64,000 nucleotides of DNA, from positions 2,852,001 to 2,916,000 of the forward strand of contig OY759785.1 of assembly GCA_963662605.1 (NCBI GenBank). Direction: 5' to 3'. Numbering within the stretch: position 1 is the stretch's first letter; each line of letters opens with the position of its first letter. The position numbers and the translations under genes are program-made. Positions 17,683-26,856 of this stretch are shown here, one piece after another. This DNA comes from G963662605 sp963662605 (GTDB lineage Bacteria; Bacteroidota; Ignavibacteria; Ignavibacteriales; Ignavibacteriaceae). Under the pieces are notes generated by a model. The model made no database searches, was not told the origin of the DNA, and was given only the letters and a program-made list of their open reading frames with translations.

Positions 17683-19443
17683 ATGAAATCTCGAATACTC
17701 TTATGCTTTCTACTGCTTAGTGCAATGATTTTTCCGCAAAGTCTGCTCAGTAAGATGACTGAGGAGCTGCATGCTTCTGTCACCCATGTTTCGGATAATG
17801 ATGCCGTACAAGTGTGGGTGTTTTTTAAGGATAAAGGCGCAACACTCGCCAAAGCAGCAGCACAGCCTGAGTTATACATTTCCGGCAAGAGTATTGAACG
17901 GCGCAAACTCCGCGGTACCGGCGCAACGATTGATGAAAGTGACCTGCCGGTTAACCGAACCTATATTCAGAAAGTCGAATCACTCGGTGCAACTGTTAAA
18001 CAGGTTTCAAAATGGTTCAACGGAATTAGTATCACTGCTCCTAAAAATGCACTGAAAGAAATTGCAGCGCTGCAGGAAGTAAGCAGTATGGATTTGGTTT
18101 ACAAATTGAAAGCCGAAAAACCTGTAACTGAAGTCATGGAAAAACAATCGGCAACAGGAGAAACAGAACAACCGAAAGGTGTCTACGCGCTTGATTATGG
18201 CGTTTCCTACACGCAGCTAAATCAGATTAAAGTACCCGATGTTCACGCACTCGGTTATACAGGCAAAGGAATTGTCATCGCCGTATTCGATGCCGGATTC
18301 AACAGGTTAACACATAATGCCTTCGCAAGTATGAACATACTCAACAAGCGGGATTTCGTGAACGGCGGAACGAATGTTGGTGATGGTTCAGGATTAATGG
18401 GAGTGGGCGACCACGGCACAGAAACGCTATCCGCAGTTGGCGGCTATTATCCCGGCAACCTGATTGGTCCAGCGTATGAAGCCAGTTTCATTCTCGCTAA
18501 AACCGAAAACACGGATAGCGAAACTCCGGTTGAAGAAGACAATTGGATTGCCGCCGCCGAATGGGCCGACAGTCTGGGTGCCGACGTTATTTCTTCATCG
18601 CTCGGATATGATTCTTTTGATTCCCCGTATACAAGTTACACATACCTGAATATGGACGGCAAAACATGCCGCATCACACTTGGTGCTCTTCGTGCAGCAA
18701 GAAAAGGAATTGTTGTTGTCAATTCAGCAAGCAATAACGGCTATGATGCAAACCATAATACATTAAGCGCCCCGGCAGATGCTGATACGATAATTTCAGC
18801 AGGTGCAGTAACTTCCTCCGGCTCTCGTTCAAGTTTCAGCAGCGTCGGTAATACGATTGATGGCCGCATTAAACCGGACGTTATGGCAATGGGCTCATCG
18901 GATGCTTTGGCTAATCCATATGATGATGCAGGGATTACCTATGCCAGTGGAACATCATTCAGCTGCCCCATTACTGCCGGAGTAGCGGCATTGTTGCTTC
19001 AGGCAAAACCAAGTTTAACACCGGTTGCAGTTCGCGATGCTCTGCGGGCAACAGCTTCTCAAGCTTCTTCACCCGACCGGCTCATGGGCTGGGGAATTAT
19101 CAATTCCCTGTCGGCTATTACTCTTGTTACCGATAGCGCCTATCAGCCGCCTATAACGGTAAGTAACTTTACTGTAGATGACTTGTATCCGAATCCGTTC
19201 AACCCCTCGACCACTATCAAATATTCTCTTCCACAAGAAGGCAGAGTAAAAGTCAGCATTTTTGATATTAACGGCAGATTGGTAAAAACCTTATTAAATG
19301 ATATGCAATCAGCAGGCATTCACACCGATCTTATATGGAACGGTTATAATGAAAACAGCAGCCTTGTTGCAAGCGGGACATATTTAGTAAGAATTAGCTT
19401 TGATAACTCAGTTATAACGAAGAAAGTATTGTTCTTAAAGTAG
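17683..19443 (+). CDS. Secreted S8 (subtilisin-like) protease with T9SS sorting domain
   Basis: 586 aa. Signal peptide at residues 1 to about 19, an I9-like propeptide region (about 25-150), then the subtilase domain. Catalytic triad: Asp in IVIAVFDAGF (about residue 204), His in GVGDHGTETLSA (about 245), and Ser in YASGTSFSCPITAGVAAL (about 425). The oxyanion Asn is in NSASNNG. The last 85 residues are a type A T9SS sorting domain: DLYPNPFNPSTTIKYSLP, VSIFDINGRLVKTLL, ending KKVLFLK. It should be secreted across the outer membrane, where it degrades extracellular protein. A hairpin-forming repeat follows the stop codon. Confidence 0.96.
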   Translation: MKSRILLCFLLLSAMIFPQSLLSKMTEELHASVTHVSDNDAVQVWVFFKDKGATLAKAAAQPELYISGKSIERRKLRGTGATIDESDLPVNRTYIQKVESLGATVKQVSKWFNGISITAPKNALKEIAALQEVSSMDLVYKLKAEKPVTEVMEKQSATGETEQPKGVYALDYGVSYTQLNQIKVPDVHALGYTGKGIVIAVFDAGFNRLTHNAFASMNILNKRDFVNGGTNVGDGSGLMGVGDHGTETLSAVGGYYPGNLIGPAYEASFILAKTENTDSETPVEEDNWIAAAEWADSLGADVISSSLGYDSFDSPYTSYTYLNMDGKTCRITLGALRAARKGIVVVNSASNNGYDANHNTLSAPADADTIISAGAVTSSGSRSSFSSVGNTIDGRIKPDVMAMGSSDALANPYDDAGITYASGTSFSCPITAGVAALLLQAKPSLTPVAVRDALRATASQASSPDRLMGWGIINSLSAITLVTDSAYQPPITVSNFTVDDLYPNPFNPSTTIKYSLPQEGRVKVSIFDINGRLVKTLLNDMQSAGIHTDLIWNGYNENSSLVASGTYLVRISFDNSVITKKVLFLK

Positions 19444-19453
19444 TTTTAAAACC

Positions 19454-19514
19454 AAGTCCAAAGTGCGAAGTCCGATGCCTGAACTTTGGACTTCGCACCT
19501 CGGACTTCGGACTT
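19454..19514. repeat. Imperfect inverted repeat between convergent genes
   Basis: GTGCGAAGTCC (19463-19473) pairs with GGACTTCGCAC (19488-19498), and AAGTCC (19454-19459) can pair with GGACTT (19502-19507). The region is built from repeated AAGTCCGAAGT-like units. It lies between the ends of the subtilase and the glucoamylase-like gene and could act as a transcription barrier, but has no clear T-run. Confidence 0.6.
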
Positions 19515-19545
19515 TTCATTCAAAATTTATCACTTACCATTACAA

Positions 19546-21756
19546 CTACTCTCCCAACTTCGTCAGTATATACGACCCCGCTCCAAACCCGGCCATCGGA
19601 ATTGCACCTTCATATCCGGCTGTTTTCTCGTTGAATAATTCGGGAATCATGTTGTTGTTCATAGCAGCCTGATCGGTGACCCATTTTACTAACGCGTCCG
19701 ATTCCTTGAAGTGAGAGAATTTTTTCAAGGCGAGCGCGGCACGCAGATCGAGGAATACCCATTCCTGCTTATCGTACCAGTCGCCGTTGTTAACGCGGAA
19801 GAATCCTCTTCCCTTGCCGGCACCTACATTACGCTTGTACTCATCGTAGTGCAAAGCGAATAAACGGCTGTTGCCTTCCGGAAAGAAGTTGAAATAGTCA
19901 AAGGTTGCAGCATCGTAATATTCGTGATCTTTCGGTGAACCCGATTCGGCACATCCCTTAATGAAGGAGTTATTTATTACTAAATTCTTTTGAATATCCT
20001 TAACAAGCAATTCCGACGCACTGCTGTATTTTTCATACTCAGCATGGCCGAACTTCTTTGCCATCGCCGCGAAGTCCTTCAAACCTTTAGCCGCAGTAAT
20101 GGAAGTATAGGAGTATTGTTTACCGGGCAGATGCCGTTCCCACGAACCGGATTCTTTTCTTATCAATCCGTTGCCGCCGACACTATTAACTAAGATAAAA
20201 GCAACCCGGTTCTTCAGGGTTTTATAGTTATCCTCAAAGAGTGCTTTGTCGCCGGTCTTCTCTACATAATCACATAAAGCGCTGAGAAAAAGTCCGAAAC
20301 CATCCAGCTCAATGTTTGGTCCGTCTGCATTAAAATCGGATTCCTCCTTACCGATGCCGAAATAACGGCAAACCGATATCTGATAGTCATTTCCGATGCC
20401 GTACTCTTTTCCATCCGTATGCTTAAATGATTTATAATGATTTGATTCCGCATTCAGGAAGAACAGTAAAGCATTCTTAGCTTCTGTATATAATCCCAAA
20501 CGTGTCAACGCTCTTACGGAATAACTGGCATCACGGATCCAGCAGATGTTCCAGATACCGGGAGGCAAAGACGCGAGAATCTGTCCCTTGGCTTTCAGGT
20601 ATACTTCATTCTGTCCGACTTGCGCCATTTTGAGGAATGCTATTGACTGCTCAAATACATTTTTCTCCTTGGGAGTCAGTCCTTTGGGATACTTACATGA
20701 CTTGAAAATGTTCTGCATATATGCCACTTCCCTTTGAGCTAATCTTCCGCTCTGAGGAAGCGAATCAACTGTGGCATACATTGCTTTTTCGTTATTATGC
20801 AAAGCATCATTAAACGAAAAAAGATAACCTTTTACTATACCGGTTTTCGTCGTGGAGATCATTGAATCAACAAGTAACTTGTCGCAGGCACCCTCAGAAT
20901 AACTGAGGAAGGTATGAGAAACGACATTTTTGTCACCGGCAAGCTCAACGACGAATACCTTATTCTTCAGTGAAAAAAGCGTAAAGTATGAGGCGGAGAA
21001 CTTCTTGTACGCTGCCTTTATGACATGAGTGTTCTTCTCATAGGAAACTTTCGATGGTTTTTCATCAGAAACGATTTTTATGTTCGATATAAAGGCTTTT
21101 ACAGGGGTGTTTTCATCTACAGATTGAAAGATATGCGGGAAAACACTTGCTACGGAGTTTGTTTTCTCGTCGTAAACGGCTGCAATGAGTCCGTTTGAAG
21201 TAACAATATTAAAAAATGACTTCGCGGGCTTATCACTGACAGCAAAAAGCTTTTGATATTCCTTCTCATTATATACCCCAATCACCCCGGACTGTATTCC
21301 TCCTGGACCGCCCATATCAAAAACCCTAATTGCCAGAACATTCTGCTCTTTCAATAATCCGGCAGGTACTTTATATGCCCTTTGCGTGTTCCATTCAGAT
21401 GCCGCATCCGGTGGAAATTTCCCCGTGCGGCCGATCAGCACACCATTCAGGTATGTGGCATCTACATCGTCAATTTTACCCGGGAGCACGTAATATTGTG
21501 CATTTTTCAAGTTTTTCGGCACCTTGAAATGAACTCGATACCAGACATAACCGTCGAGGTTAGGATATCCCTGAGTCTCAAACGAAGAGGGTACCTTGAT
21601 CAGTTCCCATGCAGCATCATTGCATTCCGATCGTGAGTAGGTTGAGTCGTCTCCCGGTTTAAACCGCCAGGAGGACTCAAATGGAATGGTTTGTGAAAAA
21701 ACTGCTGCTGAAACTGAGAGTACAAATAGTATAGAGATAAAAAATCTTATATTCAT
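19546..21756 (-). CDS. Secreted glucoamylase-like (GH15) enzyme with N-terminal jelly-roll domain
   Basis: 736 aa with signal peptide (MNIRFFISILFVLSVSAAVFS). Residues about 25-170 look like the galactose-binding jelly roll of GH2 enzymes (FESSWRFKPGDDS, YVWYRVHFKVP, YLNGVLIGRTGKF). From about 350 the (alpha/alpha)6-barrel of GH15 is visible: GIWNICWIRDASYSVRALTR, NIELDGFGLFLSAL, ESGSWERHLPGKQYSYTS (likely acid Glu) and NMIPELFNEKTAGYEG (likely base Glu near residue 705). GH15 enzymes release glucose from the ends of alpha-glucans or cut trehalose and dextran. Combining a GH2-like sandwich with a GH15 barrel is unusual. Together with 11252-14200 it suggests extracellular alpha-glucan use. Confidence 0.85.
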   Translation of the reverse strand: MNIRFFISILFVLSVSAAVFSQTIPFESSWRFKPGDDSTYSRSECNDAAWELIKVPSSFETQGYPNLDGYVWYRVHFKVPKNLKNAQYYVLPGKIDDVDATYLNGVLIGRTGKFPPDAASEWNTQRAYKVPAGLLKEQNVLAIRVFDMGGPGGIQSGVIGVYNEKEYQKLFAVSDKPAKSFFNIVTSNGLIAAVYDEKTNSVASVFPHIFQSVDENTPVKAFISNIKIVSDEKPSKVSYEKNTHVIKAAYKKFSASYFTLFSLKNKVFVVELAGDKNVVSHTFLSYSEGACDKLLVDSMISTTKTGIVKGYLFSFNDALHNNEKAMYATVDSLPQSGRLAQREVAYMQNIFKSCKYPKGLTPKEKNVFEQSIAFLKMAQVGQNEVYLKAKGQILASLPPGIWNICWIRDASYSVRALTRLGLYTEAKNALLFFLNAESNHYKSFKHTDGKEYGIGNDYQISVCRYFGIGKEESDFNADGPNIELDGFGLFLSALCDYVEKTGDKALFEDNYKTLKNRVAFILVNSVGGNGLIRKESGSWERHLPGKQYSYTSITAAKGLKDFAAMAKKFGHAEYEKYSSASELLVKDIQKNLVINNSFIKGCAESGSPKDHEYYDAATFDYFNFFPEGNSRLFALHYDEYKRNVGAGKGRGFFRVNNGDWYDKQEWVFLDLRAALALKKFSHFKESDALVKWVTDQAAMNNNMIPELFNEKTAGYEGAIPMAGFGAGSYILTKLGE

Positions 21757-21830
21757 ATGACAACCCTTAAAGCCTTATTTTTCAATAAATTAAGCAAATT
21801 TCAATAAAGCGATTTCAGCCGCTAATTTGG

Positions 21831-23120
21831 CTATTTTAACTCGCTGAGAGCCTTATAATTTGCTGCAATTGTTGCATCCAGATCCACTTGTGTGTGCACA
21901 GCAGAGACAAACAAAGCCTCAAATTGTGCCGGTGGCAGGTAAATTCCCTGCTGGAGCATAGAATTAAAGTACCAAGCAAACTTCTTAGTGTCTGAGGAAA
22001 TTGCTGATTTATAACCGGTTACAGCCTCCGAAGTAAAGAACAATGTCATCATAGACCCGACTCTGTTCACCTGGAAATGCAAACCAAGCTTGTCGAAGTT
22101 CGTTTTGAATCCCTTTTCCAAGTAAGCTGATTTAACTTCTAATTCTGTATAGACTTCCGGGTTTTCTGCTATATATGTTAATGACGCAAATCCTGCCGCC
22201 ATTGCAAGGGGGTTTCCGCTTAATGTTCCTGCCTGATAAACCGGTCCCGCAGGAGAAACACAGCTCATGATTTCCCTCTTGCCGCCGAACGCTCCAACCG
22301 GCAAGCCGCCGCCGATAATTTTACCAAACGTGGTTAAATCCGGACTGATGCCGAATATCTCCTGTGCTCCGCCTCTTGCTACGCGGAATCCGCTCATAAC
22401 TTCATCAAATATCAGTACAATTTTATTCTCGTCGCATAAAGCTCTTAGCCCTTCCAAAAATGACTGCTCAGCTTTCACGACTCCCATATTCCCGGCTACA
22501 GGCTCAATAATAATCGCGGCAATCTCATCTTTGTTCTCGTGGATGAGCTGCTTCACGGATTCCAGATTGTTATAATCGGCAATCAACGTATCCGCAGCAT
22601 TCCCCTTGGTAACTCCGGGACTTGTAGGCACACCGAACGTTAATGCGCCGGAACCTGCCTTAATAAGGAAGAAATCCGCATGACCGTGATAACATCCCTC
22701 GAATTTAATAATCTTCTCCCTGCCCGTGTATCCGCGTGCGACACGGACGGCACTCATGGTCGCTTCCGTACCGCTATTGACCATACGCACCATCTCCATT
22801 GAAGGGATGAGCTTGCAAACCAGCTTAGCCATATCCACTTCTATCTGAGCCGGAGCGCCAAAGCTAGTACCGGATTCTACGGCACGTAAAAGAGCCTCTT
22901 TAATGAAAGAAGGATTGTGTCCGAATAAATGCGGACCCCAGCTTCCGACGTAATCAATGTATGAATTGCCATCAACGTCATAGAGTTTACTGCCCTCTCC
23001 ACGCTGAAAGAAAATCGGATTGCCGCCTACAGATTTAAATGCTCTTACCGGTGAATTAACTCCACCCGGAATATATTTTTGTGCTTCGCTGAATAATGCA
23101 ATACTCTTGTCAATCTTCAT
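21831..23120 (-). CDS. hemL: Glutamate-1-semialdehyde 2,1-aminomutase
   Basis: 429 aa, the standard length. It makes 5-aminolevulinate from glutamate-1-semialdehyde, the last step of the C5 route to heme. Class III aminotransferase signatures: YIPGGVNSPVRAFK at the N-terminus, MVNSGTEATMSAVRVARGYT, IIEPVAGNMGV, LIFDEVMSGFRVARGGAQ, and TTFGKIIGGGLPVGAFGG holding the PLP Lys (about residue 266). It stands alone; other heme genes are not in this window. The start is set by MKIDKSIALFSEAQKYIPGG. Confidence 0.97.
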   Translation of the reverse strand: MKIDKSIALFSEAQKYIPGGVNSPVRAFKSVGGNPIFFQRGEGSKLYDVDGNSYIDYVGSWGPHLFGHNPSFIKEALLRAVESGTSFGAPAQIEVDMAKLVCKLIPSMEMVRMVNSGTEATMSAVRVARGYTGREKIIKFEGCYHGHADFFLIKAGSGALTFGVPTSPGVTKGNAADTLIADYNNLESVKQLIHENKDEIAAIIIEPVAGNMGVVKAEQSFLEGLRALCDENKIVLIFDEVMSGFRVARGGAQEIFGISPDLTTFGKIIGGGLPVGAFGGKREIMSCVSPAGPVYQAGTLSGNPLAMAAGFASLTYIAENPEVYTELEVKSAYLEKGFKTNFDKLGLHFQVNRVGSMMTLFFTSEAVTGYKSAISSDTKKFAWYFNSMLQQGIYLPPAQFEALFVSAVHTQVDLDATIAANYKALSELK

Positions 23121-23264
23121 AACTCTATCTTCATTCTTTGAATAATTTTATCCCTAAATATATGATTCAGAGAATTTCCTTCCTAACCTCGAATGAAGAA
23201 GCACCTGCTCATCACTGGCTTTCTGCTTTCGCGCAGACTTAACTCATAAGTTTTAGGTCATTAA

Positions 23265-23361
23265 GAGGCTGTCTTAAAAGTCAGAAATAGCCCGCGGATG
23301 ACGCTGATAACGCAGATTTCCGCGGATTATTTTTTGTAAGAAGGACTTATGGGACAGCCTC
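23265..23361. mobile_element. 97-bp MITE-like element with terminal inverted repeats
   Basis: 18-bp ends GAGGCTGTCTTAAAAGTC (23265-23282) and GACTTATGGGACAGCCTC (23344-23361) are inverted repeats with 15 of 18 matches. The interior contains CCGCGG pairs around GATGACGCTGATAACGCAG. There is no coding capacity. GAGGCTGTC...GACAGCCTC ends resemble those of small transposon-derived elements. A parent element is not present in the window. Confidence 0.6.
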
Positions 23362-23409
23362 AAAGATACCCCCACACTGCATGGACTTTAGTCCAATCAC
23401 CATAGCTTG

Positions 23410-23473
23410 TTGGACTAAAGTCCGACATAATAGAGTATGCTTCGTCACGGCGCTAAAGCACCGTGTTAATGAA
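23410..23473. repeat. Dispersed intergenic repeat R1, copy 1
   Basis: TTGGACTAAAGTCCGA, a 17-bp spacer, then GTCACGGCGCTAAAGCACCG and TGTTAATGA. The same two hairpin cores with the same 17-bp spacer length recur at 30398-30463, inside the suf region. Confidence 0.85.
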
Positions 23474-23629
23474 GCCATCCAAACCTTCGCAACTGGTTAT
23501 TACTGCGCATCGAGAATACCTGCAAAAAAATATTTCCCGATTTTTCCCTTTTACCTCTTAAAAATGACCGATATTTCTTAACTTAGCTGTTTAGTTTTAT
23601 GCTTATTGCGGCTGATATAATACGATTGT

Positions 23630-23926
23630 ATGATACCATTAAAAATCAATGTTACGGCGGGAAATAATCTGGAATTGCACTGGCAGGACGGTTCAACACA
23701 GACCATCAAAACCCTTACCCTGCGGAAATTCTGTCCTTGTGCTACCTGTGCTCAGGAACGCTCACAATGGAGCCAGACATACATCCCCTTATATTCCTCC
23801 GATCAGCTGCAAATCAAGTCCATTGAAAGTATCGGTTCGTATGCCATCGCCATCACCTGGAAAGACGGGCATAAAACCGGAATTTATACATTTGAATTTT
23901 TACGCAAGGTCAACGAGCATATTTAA
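23630..23926 (+). CDS. DUF971 family protein
   Basis: 98 aa, the size of stand-alone DUF971 domains (PF06155), which also form the N-terminus of gamma-butyrobetaine hydroxylases. Seen: LELHWQDGSTQTIKTLTLR, then a metal-binding-like LRKFCPCATCAQE, and a C-terminal AIAITWKDGHKTGIYTFEFL. In many genomes the domain sits near Fe-S or cofactor genes; its role is not settled. It is 9 bp upstream of pgsA and probably in the same transcript. Confidence 0.9.
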   Translation: MIPLKINVTAGNNLELHWQDGSTQTIKTLTLRKFCPCATCAQERSQWSQTYIPLYSSDQLQIKSIESIGSYAIAITWKDGHKTGIYTFEFLRKVNEHI

Positions 23927-23935
23927 TTTTAATCT

Positions 23936-24526
23936 ATGATACTGCCGAACCAATTAACAGTTTTACGGATAATTTTGACCCCAATATTTGTGTTCTTTTT
24001 CCTCGCGCCGAGTGAACTGAGCAAAGATATTTCGTTAGTCATTTTTATCATTGCTGCACTCACCGACTGGTATGACGGCTGGCTCGCGCGTAAATTTAAT
24101 TATTTTACCAGCTGGGGTAAATTCTGGGATCCGCTTGCCGATAAAATACTAACTGCGGGCGCTTTTCTGGGATTCGTATACCTCGGCGTTCTTCCTGCGT
24201 GGATGATTTTCATTATGCTGTTCCGCGATTTTTTCATCACATTCTTTCGCAGCTTTGCCGACAGAAAAGGCTTCTCCTTCCCGACCAGCCTCTATGCAAA
24301 ATGGAAGACATTTATTCAAATGGTGTTTCTCTACTATTTACTATTAGTCTGGGTGCTGTCACAAAACTCCTATCTGGCAATGCATTATAAGTATACATTC
24401 AGCATACTTTTGCACCCCGGATTCATCTGGTACGGAACACTTGCAATTACTATCATCACTGTGCATTCAGGCGTTTTATACATGTGGGATAATATTAACG
24501 TACTAAAAAAACTGCTTCATATATGA
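23936..24526 (+). CDS. pgsA: CDP-diacylglycerol-glycerol-3-phosphate 3-phosphatidyltransferase
   Basis: 196 aa membrane enzyme that makes phosphatidylglycerophosphate, first step to phosphatidylglycerol. The CDP-alcohol phosphotransferase signature DG(x)2AR(x)8G(x)3D(x)3D is complete: DGWLARKFNYFTSWGKFWDP followed by LADK. Several membrane segments are visible (FVFFFLAP..., GVLPAWMIFIMLF). The start codon gives MILPNQLTVLRIILTP, the usual family opening. It overlaps pgpA, the next enzyme of the pathway, by 4 bp. Confidence 0.96.
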   Translation: MILPNQLTVLRIILTPIFVFFFLAPSELSKDISLVIFIIAALTDWYDGWLARKFNYFTSWGKFWDPLADKILTAGAFLGFVYLGVLPAWMIFIMLFRDFFITFFRSFADRKGFSFPTSLYAKWKTFIQMVFLYYLLLVWVLSQNSYLAMHYKYTFSILLHPGFIWYGTLAITIITVHSGVLYMWDNINVLKKLLHI

Positions 24527-24975
24527 ACATTATTCACAAAACATTCGGCTCCGGATTTTTTACCGGATATATTCCTTTTGCATCCGGCACATTCGGAAGT
24601 CTTGCCGCTTTTCTGATTTATTTTATACCAGGGTTCGAAAAACCGGTTGTATTAATACCCGCAATATTGTTATTTTCGGTGTATGGAATTTTTCTCGGGA
24701 ACAAATTTGAGAAGGCATACGGTCATGATCCGGCCGAGTGCACGATAGATGAAGTTGTAGGCTCATGGATAAGCTTGCTCTTCCTTCCAAAGTTCAATAT
24801 TCCCGTCATTATTATTGCGTTCTTTCTGTGGCGAGCAATAGATATAGTAAAACCTTTCCCCGTTAAACAGGCTGAAAAGCTCCCCGGCGGATTAGGTATT
24901 ATGCTGGACGATATATTGGGTGGAATATATACCTGTCTTATTGTAAACTTACTGGTTGTTCGTTTTATTTTTTAA
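24523..24975 (+). CDS. pgpA: Phosphatidylglycerophosphatase A
   Basis: 150 aa membrane enzyme that removes phosphate from phosphatidylglycerophosphate to give phosphatidylglycerol. Signatures: GSGFFTGYIPFASGTFGSLA, CTIDEVVGSWISLLF, WRAIDIVKPFPVKQAEKLPG, and GIMLDDILGGIYT with the acidic pair. ATG overlaps the pgsA stop (ATGA), so the two enzymes are translationally coupled, consistent with consecutive steps. Confidence 0.96.
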   Translation: MNIIHKTFGSGFFTGYIPFASGTFGSLAAFLIYFIPGFEKPVVLIPAILLFSVYGIFLGNKFEKAYGHDPAECTIDEVVGSWISLLFLPKFNIPVIIIAFFLWRAIDIVKPFPVKQAEKLPGGLGIMLDDILGGIYTCLIVNLLVVRFIF

Positions 24976-25000
24976 CTCTTTGCTTTAAAGGCATATTGTA

Positions 25001-26257
25001 ATGAATGCTCAAATTATCACGATCGGGGATGAATTATTAATCGGTCAGACTATAAACACCAACGCCGCTTTTATCGGTAATTTGCTGATAGATAATCAGG
25101 TAAATATCCGTAAAACTACAGTCGTTGGCGATGAATCCGATGTGATACTACACGAATTCAAAGAAGCCTGGGAGAACAACGACCTCGTTATCGTCACGGG
25201 CGGACTCGGTCCGACACATGACGACATAACTTTAAGCTGCGTTGTAAAATTTTTCGATACCACTCTTGTTATTAATGAAGAAGTTCTCGAAGATGTAAAA
25301 AAGCGTTTCCAGCGTCTCAACAGACAGCTGACGCAGGTCAACGAAGATCAGGCTCTGGTGCCCGCTATTTCCACCCCTATCAGAAATACCCGCGGCACTG
25401 CGCCCGGATGCTGGATAGAAAAAGACAATAAGTACTTTGTGGTCATGCCTGGTGTACCGTATGAGATGAAGGAGATGATGCTCAACTTCGTTGTGCCGAA
25501 ATTAAAATCTCTTGCTACCAATAACGATTACTATATTAAAAAAACTACACTGCTGACAACAGGCATTCCGGAATCAACTTTATTTGAAAAGATGGGCGAT
25601 ATTGAAACGCTTCTTCACGGCGCGCATCTCGCATTTCTTCCGAGTCCTTTCGGTGTGAAACTCCGCATCACGGTGAATGAACCGACAAAAGCTGAGACTG
25701 AGGCAAAACTTGCCGACATTGAACAGAAGATTCGCAGCATCGCCGGCCGGTATATTTACGGTAAAGGCGAAGAAGAACTCGCGGAAGTAGTTGGCCGTCT
25801 GTTGAAAGAAAGAAATCTTACTATAGCTGTTGCCGAGTCCTGCACGGGCGGAAATATTGCCAACAACCTTACTAACTTCAGCGGCAGCAGCGAGTTTTTT
25901 GAACGCGGAATTATTTCTTACAGCAACGCCGCTAAAGTAGAAATACTCAATGTTGACGAGGATACCATCGGTAAATATGGCGCAGTCAGCTACGAAGTAG
26001 CACGGCAGATGGCGCAAGGCGTGAAGAAGATCAGTGGAACCGATATTGGTTTGTCAATAACCGGAATATTGGGCCCAACTGGCGGCAGTCCTGAAAAACC
26101 CGTCGGCACAGTCTTTATCGGATACTGTGATAACACAGTATGCACAGCCGCCAAATTTCAATTCGGCGACGATAGAATTTTAAATAAACAGCGGGCTACA
26201 CAGGCCGCATTAGCTATACTTAGAAAAGCATTATTAGGGATACCACTCGATGCGTAG
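25001..26257 (+). CDS. cinA: CinA family protein (MoaB/Mog-like domain plus NMN amidohydrolase domain)
   Basis: 418 aa. The N-terminal MoCF-like domain (about 1-170) reads AQIITIGDELLIGQTINTNA and VIVTGGLGPTHDDIT. The C-terminal CinA/PncC domain (about 255-410) reads LTIAVAESCTGGNIANNLTN with the likely catalytic Ser, and GISITG-like DIGLSITGILGPTGGSPEKP. The family deamidates nicotinamide mononucleotide in NAD recycling and can have ADP-ribose pyrophosphatase activity. It starts the cinA-thpR-recA-recX run and overlaps thpR by 8 bp, a common arrangement that ties it to recombination or competence genes in expression. Confidence 0.96.
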   Translation: MNAQIITIGDELLIGQTINTNAAFIGNLLIDNQVNIRKTTVVGDESDVILHEFKEAWENNDLVIVTGGLGPTHDDITLSCVVKFFDTTLVINEEVLEDVKKRFQRLNRQLTQVNEDQALVPAISTPIRNTRGTAPGCWIEKDNKYFVVMPGVPYEMKEMMLNFVVPKLKSLATNNDYYIKKTTLLTTGIPESTLFEKMGDIETLLHGAHLAFLPSPFGVKLRITVNEPTKAETEAKLADIEQKIRSIAGRYIYGKGEEELAEVVGRLLKERNLTIAVAESCTGGNIANNLTNFSGSSEFFERGIISYSNAAKVEILNVDEDTIGKYGAVSYEVARQMAQGVKKISGTDIGLSITGILGPTGGSPEKPVGTVFIGYCDNTVCTAAKFQFGDDRILNKQRATQAALAILRKALLGIPLDA

Positions 26258-26843
26258 AATATTTATTTCACTCGAAATACCCGAGGAGAAGCGGGTACAA
26301 ATAACGGAATTAAGAAAAACTCGTTATCTGAAGGATGACCTTCAATGGGAATCCGTTGATAAGCTCCACCTTACACTGAAATTCATCGGTGACGTTGAAG
26401 AAAATGTCATTGAAGAAGTAATGGAAAAATTAGATGAGCTGAAAGATACTCCGGCAATCAAAACCAAATATACACGGTTCGGCAACTTCCAGCGCAACCG
26501 CATACCGTCCATTCTGTGGGTGGGACTCGAAGCAACGGACGAATTGAAAGCCCTGCAAAAATCCGTTGAAGAGAAAATGGGCGAGATCGGTCTTGAAATG
26601 GAACTCCGCCCATATCTTCCGCACATTACCCTGCTGAGAATAAAAACTCCGGTGGGTCCAAAGTTCATCGGCCGATTTATTCAGTGCGAAGTTCCGGCAG
26701 ATGAATTTATCTGTCCGAAGGTGGTGCTCTATCAGAGTAAATTGCAACCGGGAGGAGCGGTATATGTGCCGCTGAAAACAATAACATTAAAACCGGTCGA
26801 AGCCGGTGCTGCTGAAGTTACCGAAACAGAAACAAATTTATAA
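26250..26843 (+). CDS. thpR: RNA 2',3'-cyclic phosphodiesterase (LigT/2H family)
   Basis: 197 aa. Both HxTx motifs of the 2H phosphoesterase fold are present: DKLHLTLKFIGDV (about residue 47) and YLPHITLLRIKT (about residue 127). It opens 2',3'-cyclic phosphate ends of RNA. The C-terminus has an extra acidic Ala/Glu/Thr tail (EAGAAEVTETETNL). It overlaps cinA by 8 bp and lies 13 bp before recA, so is part of the same operon. Confidence 0.94.
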   Translation: MRRIFISLEIPEEKRVQITELRKTRYLKDDLQWESVDKLHLTLKFIGDVEENVIEEVMEKLDELKDTPAIKTKYTRFGNFQRNRIPSILWVGLEATDELKALQKSVEEKMGEIGLEMELRPYLPHITLLRIKTPVGPKFIGRFIQCEVPADEFICPKVVLYQSKLQPGGAVYVPLKTITLKPVEAGAAEVTETETNL

Positions 26844-26856
26844 TTAAGGAGAACAT

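Larger units (their letters stand above)
23121..23629. other. Gene-free 509 bp with mobile-like repeats
   Basis: No gene is supported. It holds a 97-bp inverted-repeat element (23265-23361), a GGACTTTAGTCC hairpin (23383-23394) and the R1 dispersed repeat (23410-23473). Near its right end TATAAT occurs at about 23616-23621, ten bases before the DUF971 start, a possible -10 box without a convincing -35. Confidence 0.7.
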
